This document shows positions 1-8,652 of a stretch of 64,000 nucleotides of DNA, piece by piece. The notes below the pieces were generated by a model. That model saw only the letters and a list, made by a program, of their open reading frames with translations. It did no database searches and was not told the DNA's origin. Within the stretch, counting starts at the first letter, position 1; the number at the start of each line of letters is the position of its first letter. The stretch is from an uncultured Eubacteriales bacterium (GTDB lineage: Bacteria; Bacillota; Clostridia; Christensenellales; Aristaeellaceae): assembly GCA_902793605.1 (NCBI GenBank), contig CADBEB010000010.1, positions 25,194 to 89,193 on the forward strand, given 5' to 3'. The translations under genes were made by a program, and so were the position numbers.

Positions 1-1
1 G

Positions 2-577
2 GTCGAGGGCGCCTTCTGCCGGGTCCGCCTGTTCTTCAGGGCGATCGGCCTGCAGCTGCTGGTGATCCTGAAGATCCTTCTGTGGATGCTGCCCGGGATC
101 GGCCTGTTCATCGGGCTGACGTTCTCCCTGTACCGAGCGCAGACTGCCGTCGCCGCGGACAGCGCGCTGCGCACCGTGAACGCCCTGACCCTGCCGGTGA
201 TCCTGGTGATGGCCGTGCCCGGGGCGATCGCCGCCCTGCGCTACGCGATGGCGGAGTTCATCCTCGCGGACGAGCCGGAGACGAAGATCACCGAGTGTGT
301 CCGCCGCAGCAAGGAGCAGATGAGGGACCTGAAAAAGATGCTGTTCATGCTCATGGTCAGCTTCCTGATCTGGTACCTGCTGCAGCTGCTGGTCGCCTCG
401 TTCCTGAGCAGCATGGGCTCGGGCGTCGTCTCCCTGCTGTTCCAGATGCTGACCGGCCTGGCGCTGAGCGTCTACATGAGCGGCTCCGAAGCCGCCTTCT
501 ACTTGGAAACCCGGCTCGGGAAGATCCCGAAGCGGGAGCCGGAGACGGCGGAAGAGACGAAAGAAGCGGCGGAGTAA
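2..577 (+). CDS. DUF975-like integral membrane protein, 5'-truncated by window edge
   Basis: The reading frame is open to the first base, so the protein begins outside the window; the GTG at 62 is probably internal. About 190 C-terminal residues are visible, with three or four hydrophobic segments. Between the second and third lies a soluble stretch containing RYAMAEFILADEP followed by a charged helix ending in KEQMRDLKKM, which resembles the tyrosine-rich loop of DUF975 membrane proteins. The tail is Glu-rich and hydrophilic. The family has no settled function. It ends 88 bp before the aminotransferase and is separated from it by a strong promoter, so it belongs to the previous transcription unit. 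Confidence 0.6.
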   Translation, partial: VEGAFCRVRLFFRAIGLQLLVILKILLWMLPGIGLFIGLTFSLYRAQTAVAADSALRTVNALTLPVILVMAVPGAIAALRYAMAEFILADEPETKITECVRRSKEQMRDLKKMLFMLMVSFLIWYLLQLLVASFLSSMGSGVVSLLFQMLTGLALSVYMSGSEAAFYLETRLGKIPKREPETAEETKEAAE

Positions 578-598
578 TGGATTGCTTTTGTACTTTCC

Positions 599-627
599 TT
601 GAGTTATCAACGGAATCCGGCTATAAT
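599..627 (+). promoter_or_regulatory. sigma-70-type promoter for the aminotransferase operon
   Basis: TTGAGT at 599-604 and a perfect TATAAT at 622-627 are separated by 17 bp. A transcript starting near 634 would carry a short leader with an AGGAGG-type ribosome binding site at about 653-659, just ahead of the ATG at 666. Confidence 0.7.
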
Positions 628-665
628 GAACCGTTCCCAATCGGATTGTGTAAGGAGGCCTTCCC

Positions 666-1865
<1,200 letters not shown>

Positions 1866-1875
1866 GTAAAGACCG

Positions 1876-3270
1876 ATGCTGAGCTTTGACAATACCGTAA
1901 ACCTGCTGATGCAGTCCAAATACCGCTACCAGCTGCAGGACGTGGCGGAACCCAACCTCTACCGGGAGATCTACGATTACAGCCACGTGCCGAAGGTGGC
2001 CTTCAACCTGCGCCACGTGCCGATGCAGATGCCGGACGAGATCTGGATGACCGACACGACCTTCCGCGACGGGCAGCAGTCCGTCAGCCCCTTCACGCCG
2101 GAACAGATCCTGCACCTCTTTAAGCTCATGAGCCGCCTGGGCGGGCCGAAGGGCATGGTGCGCCAGAGCGAGTTCTTCCTCTACACGGAGAATGACCAGA
2201 AGGCCCTGCACCTGTGCCAGGACGCGGGCCTGCGCTTCCCGGAGATCACGACCTGGATCCGCGCGAACGAAAAGGACTTCGAGCTCGTGAAGCAGGCCGG
2301 CGTCGCGGAGACCGGCGTGCTGGTCTCCTGCAGCGACTACCACATCTTCAACAAGATGCACCTGACCCGCGCCCAGGCGATGGACAAGTACCTGGGGATC
2401 GTGAAGAGCGCTCTGGATCACGGCATCCGTCCGCGCTGCCACTTTGAGGACATCACCCGCGCCGATTTCTACGGCTTCGTGGTGCCCTTCGCCACCAAGC
2501 TCATGGATCTGGGCCGGGAGAGCGGCATTCCGATCAAGATCCGCGCCTGCGACACCATGGGCTACGGCGTCAGCTATCCCGGCACCGCCCTGCCCCGCAG
2601 CGTCCAGGGTATTATCTACGGCCTGCGCCACTATGCCGACGTGCCCTCGGCCCAGCTGGAATGGCACGGGCATAACGACTTCTACAAGGTCGTCTCCAAC
2701 GCCGCCACCGCCTGGCTCCACGGCTGCTCGAGCATCAACTGCAGCCTGCTGGGCATCGGCGAGCGCACGGGCAACTGCCCGCTGGAGGCCATGGCCATCG
2801 AGTACCAGAGCCTGCGCGGCGAGACCGGCGGCATGGACCTGACCGCCATCACCGAGATCGCGGACTACATGGAGCGTGAGATCGGCCTGGAGATCAGCCC
2901 GCGGCAGCCCTTCGTCGGCCGCCACTTCAATGTCACCCGCGCCGGCATCCATGCCGACGGCATGCTCAAGGACGAGGAGATCTACAACATCTTCGACACC
3001 GCCGCCATCCTGAACCGTCCGGCCTCCGTGGCCGTGGACAGCCGCGGCGGCACCGCGTCCATCGCCCACTGGCTGAACAACTATTTCCGCCTGACCGGGG
3101 AGCATGCGATCGACAAGAACGATCCGCTGATCGTCGAGATGCGCAGGCGCGTGGACGAACTGTATGCCCAGGGCCGCAATACCGTCATGGGCGACGAGGA
3201 ACTGGAGATCATGGTCCGCCGCTGCGACCAGGACCGCTACGAGCACCTTCTGTTCCACAAGAGCAAATAA
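1876..3270 (+). CDS. HMGL-family acyl-CoA condensing enzyme, candidate Re-citrate synthase
   Basis: A 464-residue member of the DRE-TIM metallolyase superfamily (isopropylmalate, homocitrate and Re-citrate synthases). The metal/keto-acid motif is DTTFRDGQQ near residue 60; other landmarks are CHFEDITRAD, IRACDTMGYGV, EWHGHNDF (HxH metal ligands) and GERTGNCPLEAM. The pattern FFLYTENDQKA ... ITTWIRA ... SDYHIFNK matches what I recall of the Clostridium kluyveri-type Re-citrate synthase branch better than LeuA. It lacks the C-terminal leucine-regulatory domain of true LeuA, judging by length. It follows the aminotransferase by 10 bp. Product databases often label such proteins 2-isopropylmalate synthase or pyruvate carboxyltransferase. 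An aconitase lies at 54-56 kb. Confidence 0.75.
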   Translation: MLSFDNTVNLLMQSKYRYQLQDVAEPNLYREIYDYSHVPKVAFNLRHVPMQMPDEIWMTDTTFRDGQQSVSPFTPEQILHLFKLMSRLGGPKGMVRQSEFFLYTENDQKALHLCQDAGLRFPEITTWIRANEKDFELVKQAGVAETGVLVSCSDYHIFNKMHLTRAQAMDKYLGIVKSALDHGIRPRCHFEDITRADFYGFVVPFATKLMDLGRESGIPIKIRACDTMGYGVSYPGTALPRSVQGIIYGLRHYADVPSAQLEWHGHNDFYKVVSNAATAWLHGCSSINCSLLGIGERTGNCPLEAMAIEYQSLRGETGGMDLTAITEIADYMEREIGLEISPRQPFVGRHFNVTRAGIHADGMLKDEEIYNIFDTAAILNRPASVAVDSRGGTASIAHWLNNYFRLTGEHAIDKNDPLIVEMRRRVDELYAQGRNTVMGDEELEIMVRRCDQDRYEHLLFHKSK

Positions 3271-3284
3271 ACCATCGGAATCCG

Positions 3285-3314
3285 GGCAGCCTTGCAAAAG
3301 GCTGCTCTCTGCTT
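3285..3314 (+). terminator. possible weak terminator or processing hairpin
   Basis: GCAGCC and GGCTGC arms (3285-3304) flank an 8-nt loop and are followed by a pyrimidine-rich but not uridine-only tract. It lies 15 bp after the condensing-enzyme stop and may partly separate it from murG. Confidence 0.35.
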
Positions 3315-3375
3315 TACCTGAACCTGTATCTTTCATGAACCGGAATCCCCATAATCGCGAAGGGAGCGAAAAACA

Positions 3376-4440
3376 TTGAAAAAGATCGTCCTGACCGGCG
3401 GCGGCACCCTGGGCCATGTGACGCCGCACCTCGCCCTGATCCCGCGGCTGCAGGAAGCCGGCTATGAGATCCACTACATCGGCACGGAAAACGGTATGGA
3501 GGCGCCGAAGATGCGCGCCGTGCCGGGCGTGGTCTACCACGCGGTCAAAAGCGGCAAGCTGCGCCGCTACCACTCCTGGCAGAACTTCACCGATCCCTTC
3601 CGCGTTATCGCGGGGGCCTTCCAGTCCGCCCGCCTGATGGGAAAGATCAAACCCGACGTCGTGTTCTCCAAGGGCGGGTTCGTCGCGGTGCCGGTCGTGT
3701 TCGGCGCGTGGCTGCACCGGGTCCCGGTCCTGTGCCACGAGAGCGACCTGACCCCCGGCCTGGCCAATAAGCTGTGCCGCCCCTTCGCGAAGCGCTTCGC
3801 CACCACCTTCCCGGAGTGCGCCGAGGCCCTCGGGAAAAAGGCGGAAATGACCGGCACGCCCCTGCGGCCCGAGCTGTTCACCGGTTCCCGGGAGAAGGGG
3901 TTGAAACTCTTCGGCTTTGACGGACGGAAGCCCGTGATGCTCATGATGGGCGGCTCCTCCGGCGCGCAGAGCGTGAACGACTGCCTGCGCAAGGCGCTCC
4001 CCCGCCTGACGGACGATTTCGATATCGCGCATATCTGCGGCAAGGGCAACCTCGACCCGGCGCTGGACGGCACCCCCGGCTACACCCAGATCGAGTTCCT
4101 CGACGCCGAGCTGCCGGACGCCCTGGCCTGCGCGGACCTGGTCCTTTCCCGCGCGGGAGCGAACGCCCTGTGCGAGTTCCAGGCCCTCGGCCGGCCGATG
4201 CTGCTGATCCCCTATCCGAAAGGCGCGAGCCGGGGGGACCAGATCCTGAACGCGAAGAGCCTGGAGAAGCGCGGCCTGTGCCGCGTGCTCCTGCAGGAGA
4301 ACATGACCCCGGAGACCCTCGCGGAGGAGGTCCGTGCCACCTGGGATGCCCGGGACGCCCTCACGGAAGCGCTGAAGAACGCCCCGCCCGCGAACGGGAC
4401 GGAGCGCGTACTCGAACTGATCGAGGAGATCCAGAAGTGA
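3376..4440 (+). CDS. murG: MurG-type UDP-GlcNAc:lipid I N-acetylglucosaminyltransferase
   Basis: A 354-residue GT28 enzyme that would add GlcNAc to undecaprenyl-PP-MurNAc-pentapeptide at the inner face of the membrane (lipid II synthesis). The N-terminal donor-fold motif GGGTLGHVTPHLAL replaces the classic GGTGGHV form, as in clostridial paralogues. SKGGFVAVP, HESDLTPGLANK and the C-terminal UDP-sugar site SRAGANALCE...PYP are all present. The start is TTG (TTGAAAAAG) behind an AGGGAGCG site. Its stop overlaps the GTG start of the next gene (GTGA at 4437-4440). It stands alone, outside any division/cell-wall cluster. Confidence 0.88.
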   Translation: MKKIVLTGGGTLGHVTPHLALIPRLQEAGYEIHYIGTENGMEAPKMRAVPGVVYHAVKSGKLRRYHSWQNFTDPFRVIAGAFQSARLMGKIKPDVVFSKGGFVAVPVVFGAWLHRVPVLCHESDLTPGLANKLCRPFAKRFATTFPECAEALGKKAEMTGTPLRPELFTGSREKGLKLFGFDGRKPVMLMMGGSSGAQSVNDCLRKALPRLTDDFDIAHICGKGNLDPALDGTPGYTQIEFLDAELPDALACADLVLSRAGANALCEFQALGRPMLLIPYPKGASRGDQILNAKSLEKRGLCRVLLQENMTPETLAEEVRATWDARDALTEALKNAPPANGTERVLELIEEIQK

Positions 4441-5282
4441 AACTGAACCGCGTCGCCTGCCTGCTGCTGTGCCTGGTGATGGCGGCCGGCTGCGCGGCTG
4501 CGGACAGGAAAGAGGACAATTCGTCCGTCACCGAGCTCAACATCCGGCAGCGGCTGAACTATACGGAGATCAGAAACCGCCTCGCGCAGTATCCGAATCT
4601 GCAAAAAGTCGATATGTACAACACGCCCGTGACCCCCGCCCAGGCGGACGAGCTGGCGGCGCTGTATCCGCAGGTCGTGTTCGGCTGGACGCTGATGATC
4701 GGCAAAGACCACCGGGTCCGGACCGACGCGGAGGCCTTTTCCACCCTGCACCGCTCCGGCGCGCAGGGCCACAGCACGAAGGAAATGTCCGCCCTGCGGT
4801 ACTGCAAAAAGCTGAAGGCCCTGGACATCGGCCACAACAACGTCGACGACATCTCCTGGATCGCCGGGCTGAAGGACCTGCGGGTGCTGATCATCGCGGT
4901 CAACCGGATCGAAGACCTGTCACCCCTCGCCGGCCTGGAAAACCTGGAATACCTGGAAGTGTTCAGCAACCGGGTCACGGACCTTTCTCCCCTGCGGGGG
5001 CTGAAGCACCTCACCGACCTGAACATCGGCTACAACCGGATCGGGGACTTTTCTCCCCTCTGCGGCATAACGCAGCTGAAGCGCCTGTGGCTCTTCCGCG
5101 CCGCGAACCGGGGCATCCCCGGCGTGCCGCAGGAGGTCATCGACACGCTGAAGGAAAAGCTTCCCGGGACGCAGATCAACTGGAAGTCCGAGCCGACCCT
5201 CGGCGGCTGGCGCGACCACCCGCACTATGACGTCATCAAAGAAATGTTTCAGGGAACCTGGTACATCCCCTTCACCGACTGA
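4437..5282 (+). CDS. Leucine-rich-repeat lipoprotein
   Basis: I take the GTG at 4437, which overlaps the murG stop, because it gives a clean lipoprotein signal: basic start, hydrophobic LLLCLVMAA and cysteine (AAGC). Frames starting further upstream would lie inside murG. The mature protein of roughly 260 residues contains several 22-residue LRRs of the internalin-like type (for example LKALDIGHNNVDDISWIAGL and LRVLIIAVNRIEDLSPLAGL) flanked by non-repeat ends. Such proteins are anchored on the outer membrane face and bind proteins or glycans; no partner can be named. Probable translational coupling with murG. Confidence 0.8.
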   Translation: MKLNRVACLLLCLVMAAGCAAADRKEDNSSVTELNIRQRLNYTEIRNRLAQYPNLQKVDMYNTPVTPAQADELAALYPQVVFGWTLMIGKDHRVRTDAEAFSTLHRSGAQGHSTKEMSALRYCKKLKALDIGHNNVDDISWIAGLKDLRVLIIAVNRIEDLSPLAGLENLEYLEVFSNRVTDLSPLRGLKHLTDLNIGYNRIGDFSPLCGITQLKRLWLFRAANRGIPGVPQEVIDTLKEKLPGTQINWKSEPTLGGWRDHPHYDVIKEMFQGTWYIPFTD

Positions 5283-5283
5283 A

Positions 5284-5441
5284 ACGAGAACCGTCCCCGG
5301 AACTGAACTGCATCCCCGGAACAAAGGGGACGGAACAAAGGGGACGGTTCCTTTTGTTCCGTTTTCCGTTTTGGAACAAAAAGAACCGTCCCTACCGTTC
5401 CGTTCTGGAGTTTTTGGTACAAAAAGAACCGTCCCCGGCGT
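5284..5441. repeat. Family-1 inverted repeat cluster (GGGACGGTTC / GGAACAAAA)
   Basis: Contains several copies of GGAACAAAGGGGACGG and a pair of opposed arms, GGGACGGTTCCTTTTGTTCC against GGAACAAAAAGAACCGTCCC, separated by a short T-rich spacer; folded, this is a long hairpin. The right end runs into the last codons of the minus-strand Lgt-like gene. Same family at 6236-6352, 49974-49997, 50092-50232, 54156-54227 and 62228-62292. Confidence 0.85.
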
Positions 5442-6417
5442 ACCGGATTGAGGGGAGGAGGACAAGGGCCATGAGCAGGAAGCCGCCGGTCTCGCCCATG
5501 AAGCGGGAGGGGCTGCGCTGGCGCAGGAACTCGATGCCGACGATGGCGGCAAAGCAGGCGAGCAGGAACAAGGCAGGGAGAAAACGGGCGGCTCCCTGCT
5601 TTTTTGTATTCCGGGCGCAGGCACAGAACGTCAGGATCATCATGATCGCCGCGCAGAGGACCTGCTCCACCCGGACGAAGCCCCAGCTCAGCGCCTGCGT
5701 GCGCATGGCCTCCAGCACGATCTGCCCGGCGCAGAGGCGGAAGACCGCCGCTTCAAACCGGGCGCCCGGGCGGCGGTTCCGGCCGAAGAGGGACAGCACG
5801 AGGACGGCGAGCGCCCAGAGCGCTTCCCCAAAAAAGACGGCGACGTGCGCCTCCCCGTACTCATTGACCACGACGAAGGGAAAAGGCGGCGCCGCGGCGG
5901 CCTCGATAAACCGCCCGGTACCGAGGCTGCCCAGCTCCATCTCCGCCATGCGCAGGCCTGCCGCCAGCAGCAGGCCGGGGACCGTGAAGAGATCCAGGAA
6001 CGTCCCCGCCGGCCGGCAGCCGGTGATCCGGGCGGAAAGGAGCAGGCCGAGCCAGACGCCGACCCCGCCGCCGGTAAAGCAGAAGGTATCGGGCCGCAGG
6101 CTGAAAAGCGCGTCCCATTCACCCCATTCCACGATATGCCCGGTCTCCATCAGGAGGACGTAAAAGAGCTTCGCGAACACAAACCCGAGCGCTGTGCACA
6201 CAGGGAACGAGAGCACGGCAGCCGCCGCCGTCCGCGCGGAACAAAAGGGTTCGGAACGCCCGGAAAACGAGCCAGTGTGCTCGTTTTCAGTGGAGAACGG
6301 GCGGCAGCCCCGGTCGTCCCCTTTGTTCCGGTCCCCTTTGTTCCGCAGGGCGGCGGTGATAAACAGGAGAAAGGCCGCGGACACCGCGCAGACGGCGACG
6401 ACCGGGTAAGCGGACAC
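5392..6417 (-). CDS. Divergent prolipoprotein diacylglyceryl transferase (Lgt)-like membrane protein
   Basis: A 341-residue polytopic membrane protein. The central part follows the Lgt layout: a glycine-rich FTGGGVGVWLGLLL segment after the second membrane span, then LDLFTVPGLLLAAGLRMAEMELG in place of the Lgt GLGRIGNFINGE signature, then NEYGEAHVAVFFGEALWAL in place of the PSQLYE helix. Key Lgt residues (Arg-Ile-Gly-Asn) are only partly kept, so activity is doubtful. GTG start with GGAG about ten bases upstream. Oddity: residues around 25-60 (RNKGDRNKGDDRG...) and the last dozen residues (GDGSFCTKN...) are translated family-1 repeat sequence. Confidence 0.55.
   Translation of the reverse strand: MSAYPVVAVCAVSAAFLLFITAALRNKGDRNKGDDRGCRPFSTENEHTGSFSGRSEPFCSARTAAAAVLSFPVCTALGFVFAKLFYVLLMETGHIVEWGEWDALFSLRPDTFCFTGGGVGVWLGLLLSARITGCRPAGTFLDLFTVPGLLLAAGLRMAEMELGSLGTGRFIEAAAAPPFPFVVVNEYGEAHVAVFFGEALWALAVLVLSLFGRNRRPGARFEAAVFRLCAGQIVLEAMRTQALSWGFVRVEQVLCAAIMMILTFCACARNTKKQGAARFLPALFLLACFAAIVGIEFLRQRSPSRFMGETGGFLLMALVLLPSIRYAGDGSFCTKNSRTER
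6236..6352. repeat. Family-1 repeat inside the Lgt-like coding region
   Basis: Opposed GGAACAAAAGGG and CCCCTTTGTTCC copies enclose an inner hairpin (AAAACGAG...CTCGTTTT). The whole element is translated in the minus-strand gene without breaking the frame. Confidence 0.75.
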
Positions 6418-6459
6418 AGGCGATCAGCTCCGTTTCACAGGGTACATTTCACAAAGCGG

Positions 6460-7347
6460 TTACGGCTGCGGCAGGGCGGACGCGAAATAGATGATGTCCG
6501 CGAGGGGCCGCTCGTTTTCGTTATCAGGATCGTTGACCTTCTGGTTCCTGAACACCAGGACGGCGCTGTCGCCCCCGTCCAGGTTGTAGGCCACCTCGAT
6601 ATCGGGCATGGACGCCACGAACTGCCGCCACTCCTCAAAATTCAGCGCGCGGCTGCCGCGCTCGTTCGGCCCGGTCACGATGATGCGGTACTTCAGGTGC
6701 CCGGTCTGCGCGATGGCGACGCGCTGGGAGCGCTGCTCCGGCTTCATGTGGCGGTTGATCTTGCCGGTGCGGATCTGCCCGTGGTTGACGAGGAGCGGGC
6801 CGAAGTGGAAGGCGTTGATGATCTTCTTCCCGTCGACGGTCTCCCCGACGTCGCCGGCTTTCGCGTCCTCGATGCCGTGGAAGTCCCCGTCCTCGTCGAT
6901 AAGGAGAACGTCCTGCCCGGGCTTTTTCGTCAGTTTGTTGCGGTAGACCACGCCCTGACGGATGATCAGGGGCGTGTCGGAGGTATAGCAGTAGTAGTCC
7001 CCGTCCACCGCGACGACCGCGTTCATCCGCCTCGCCAGTACGTGGCCGAACTCGGTCCCGCGGCGGTCAAACCCGTTCGCGGCGGCCGTGCGCAGCTGGC
7101 TCGCGTCGGCGATCTCGATATCAGCGATCCAGAAGAGGCGTCCATTGTCGTTGTCCGGGGTGATCTCCACACGGATCGTCGGATCCTCGTAGACAGTCTC
7201 GGATACATAGTTCGCCGGGTCCGGCGGCATGCCGGGGGAAAAGTCGACCGGCAGGGTATAACCGGCCGTCCCGGCCCCTTCCGGCACCGTGCAGGCAGGA
7301 CAGGCGCACAGCAGCAGGGCCGCCAGCACCGCCGTCAGCCGTTTCAT
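6460..7347 (-). CDS. Phosphodiester glycosidase (NAGPA-domain) exported protein
   Basis: 295 residues from the ATG at 7347, which sits behind a GGAGGG site and begins a lipoprotein- or Sec-type signal (MKRLTAVLAALLLCACPAC). A longer frame would begin inside the upstream terminator hairpin. The mature part matches the NAGPA/phosphodiester glycosidase fold: MNAVVAVDGDYY, GQVVYRNK-like strand, HFGPLLVNHGQ, RVAIAQTGHLKY and the signature YNLDGGDSAVLVF. Family members hydrolyse GlcNAc-1-phosphodiesters on glycans or wall polymers outside the cell. Substrate here is unknown. Confidence 0.8.
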   Translation of the reverse strand: MKRLTAVLAALLLCACPACTVPEGAGTAGYTLPVDFSPGMPPDPANYVSETVYEDPTIRVEITPDNDNGRLFWIADIEIADASQLRTAAANGFDRRGTEFGHVLARRMNAVVAVDGDYYCYTSDTPLIIRQGVVYRNKLTKKPGQDVLLIDEDGDFHGIEDAKAGDVGETVDGKKIINAFHFGPLLVNHGQIRTGKINRHMKPEQRSQRVAIAQTGHLKYRIIVTGPNERGSRALNFEEWRQFVASMPDIEVAYNLDGGDSAVLVFRNQKVNDPDNENERPLADIIYFASALPQP

Positions 7348-7374
7348 GCGCTTCTCCCTCCCCTCTTTCAAGAA

Positions 7375-7403
7375 AAGCCCGGGCATACTGCCCGGGCCTT
7401 TGT
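7375..7403 (-). terminator. Intrinsic terminator downstream of the 7417-7875 gene
   Basis: Read on the minus strand, GCCCGGGC arms around a 5-6-nt loop are followed by TTTT. It falls exactly between the two minus-strand genes. Confidence 0.7.
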
Positions 7404-7416
7404 CTTTTTCAGCTGA

Positions 7417-7875
7417 TTATCTCTTGATTTCCTTCGCCGGGGCGGTTTCCCGCTCGAAGAGGCAGGTCACCCCGTCCACGCCGATGCAGAGGATCAGGTT
7501 GGCCTCGTCGTTGATATACATCCGGGCCGCCCAGCCGCCCTCAAAGCTCATGATCTTATGGGTATCGCCGGAGGTCAGGTGGATCAGGTAGACCTCGCCG
7601 CCCTCCCCGACCATCAGGTGGGTCTCGATCGTCTCACCGCTGCGGTTGCGGATGCCGGGATAGGTCCAGTAATTCGCCGCCTTGCACTTATCGCTCATGA
7701 AGGACGCCTTGTCCACCGGCAGGTACCGCCAGCGAAGCTTCCAGTCCCCTTCGATCAGCTTCTCGTATTTCGCGAGGATCTCCTTTGTCTTGTCCGTCGT
7801 CTCCTCCGCCATCGCCGGGCAGATCAGCAGCGCGCAGAGCACCATCAGCAGCAGAACGGAAATCAGTCTTTTCAT
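7417..7875 (-). CDS. Small exported protein of unknown function
   Basis: 152 residues with a clear Sec signal (MKRLISVLLLMVLCALLICPAMAEE, cleavage after AMA). The mature part of about 130 residues is rich in beta-like segments (GEVYLIHLTSGDTHKIM, ARMYINDEANLILCIG). I recognise no domain. It has its own promoter (TTTACA-17-TATAAT on the minus strand at 7907-7935) and its own terminator, so it is monocistronic. It sits among other small exported proteins (7985-8488 and 6460-7347) but shares no obvious sequence with them. Confidence 0.7.
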   Translation of the reverse strand: MKRLISVLLLMVLCALLICPAMAEETTDKTKEILAKYEKLIEGDWKLRWRYLPVDKASFMSDKCKAANYWTYPGIRNRSGETIETHLMVGEGGEVYLIHLTSGDTHKIMSFEGGWAARMYINDEANLILCIGVDGVTCLFERETAPAKEIKR

Positions 7876-7906
7876 GCCTTACTCCTTCAGAATTTGTCGC
7901 AAGCGC

Positions 7907-7935
7907 ATTATAGCACGGATCCGGGCCCCTGTAAA
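7907..7935 (-). promoter_or_regulatory. Promoter of the small exported protein gene
   Basis: Minus strand: TTTACA (7930-7935), 17 bp, perfect TATAAT (7907-7912). Confidence 0.7.
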
Positions 7936-7939
7936 CAAC

Positions 7940-7971
7940 AGCAGCCGCCTGCATTTCGCAGGCGGCTGCCC
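7940..7971 (-). terminator. Terminator of the SH3b protein gene
   Basis: Minus strand: GCAGCCGCCTGC, short loop, GCAGGCGGCTGC, then a U-rich tract (TGTTGTTT). It lies 15 bp after the stop at 7985. Confidence 0.7.
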
Positions 7972-7984
7972 TGTCATTCATCCG

Positions 7985-8488
7985 TTATTGTCCCTTGACA
8001 CTGGTCAGGTACTCTTTCCCCATGTAGCCTTCCAGGCCTTTGACGGAAACCCGGTACCAGTACTTGCCTCTGCTCAGGACGGTGACGGCCGTGCCGCCCC
8101 GGAACGTCCCGAGGATGTCGGAACTGGAATCCGGCGCTGACCGGAGGTAAAGCCAGACGCCCTTCGCGACGTACATCGTCGAACCGGATCTGCCCGACCC
8201 CGAGGAAGAGGAGCCCCTGCTGTAGGCCAGGAACCTGGTCTGCATGTAACCCGTCTTGTTGCGCACCCGGACCTTCGTCCACTCGGAACCCTTTTTCAGG
8301 ATCGTGACCTCGGTCCCCTTCGGGAAGGCGTCGATCACCCGGCCTTTGACCGAAGCCGTCGCCCGCAGGCGCAGCAGCTGGGCGGTTATCTTGGTCTTCT
8401 CCTCCGCAGCCGCGACGGAAACACAGGAAAGCATCACTGCCAGGCAAAGAACCAGGCAAAGTAAACGGCTCCATTTCTTGGACGTCAC
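7985..8488 (-). CDS. Exported protein with two SH3b domains
   Basis: 167 residues: Sec signal (cleavage near VSVAAAEE), SH3b domain 1 (about residues 34-88, with LRLRATASVKGRVIDAFPKG and GYMQTRFL), a Ser/Gly linker, and SH3b domain 2 (about 105-160, with VWLYLRSAPDSSSDILGTF and GYMGKEYL). Bacterial SH3b domains commonly bind peptidoglycan, so a wall-associated role is inferred. No catalytic domain is attached. A consensus promoter lies upstream on the minus strand. Confidence 0.85.
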   Translation of the reverse strand: MTSKKWSRLLCLVLCLAVMLSCVSVAAAEEKTKITAQLLRLRATASVKGRVIDAFPKGTEVTILKKGSEWTKVRVRNKTGYMQTRFLAYSRGSSSSGSGRSGSTMYVAKGVWLYLRSAPDSSSDILGTFRGGTAVTVLSRGKYWYRVSVKGLEGYMGKEYLTSVKGQ

Positions 8489-8575
8489 GAAACGTTCACT
8501 CCTTTACGGAAAATCAGGCTGCCTGTACAGGAACTGAATATGTTACACTGCTGACAGCTCTTTTCTCTTATCTGT

Positions 8576-8604
8576 AATATATCGGTCCCCTTTCATTCTG
8601 TCAA
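8576..8604 (-). promoter_or_regulatory. Promoter of the SH3b protein gene
   Basis: Minus strand: perfect TTGACA (8599-8604), 17 bp, TATATT (8576-8581). The -35 overlaps a small palindrome, CTGTCGATTGACAG. The leader is about 80 nt. Confidence 0.75.
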
Positions 8605-8652
8605 TCGACAGTATGAATCAATTATTACGAAATTCTTAAATATTTGTGACAT

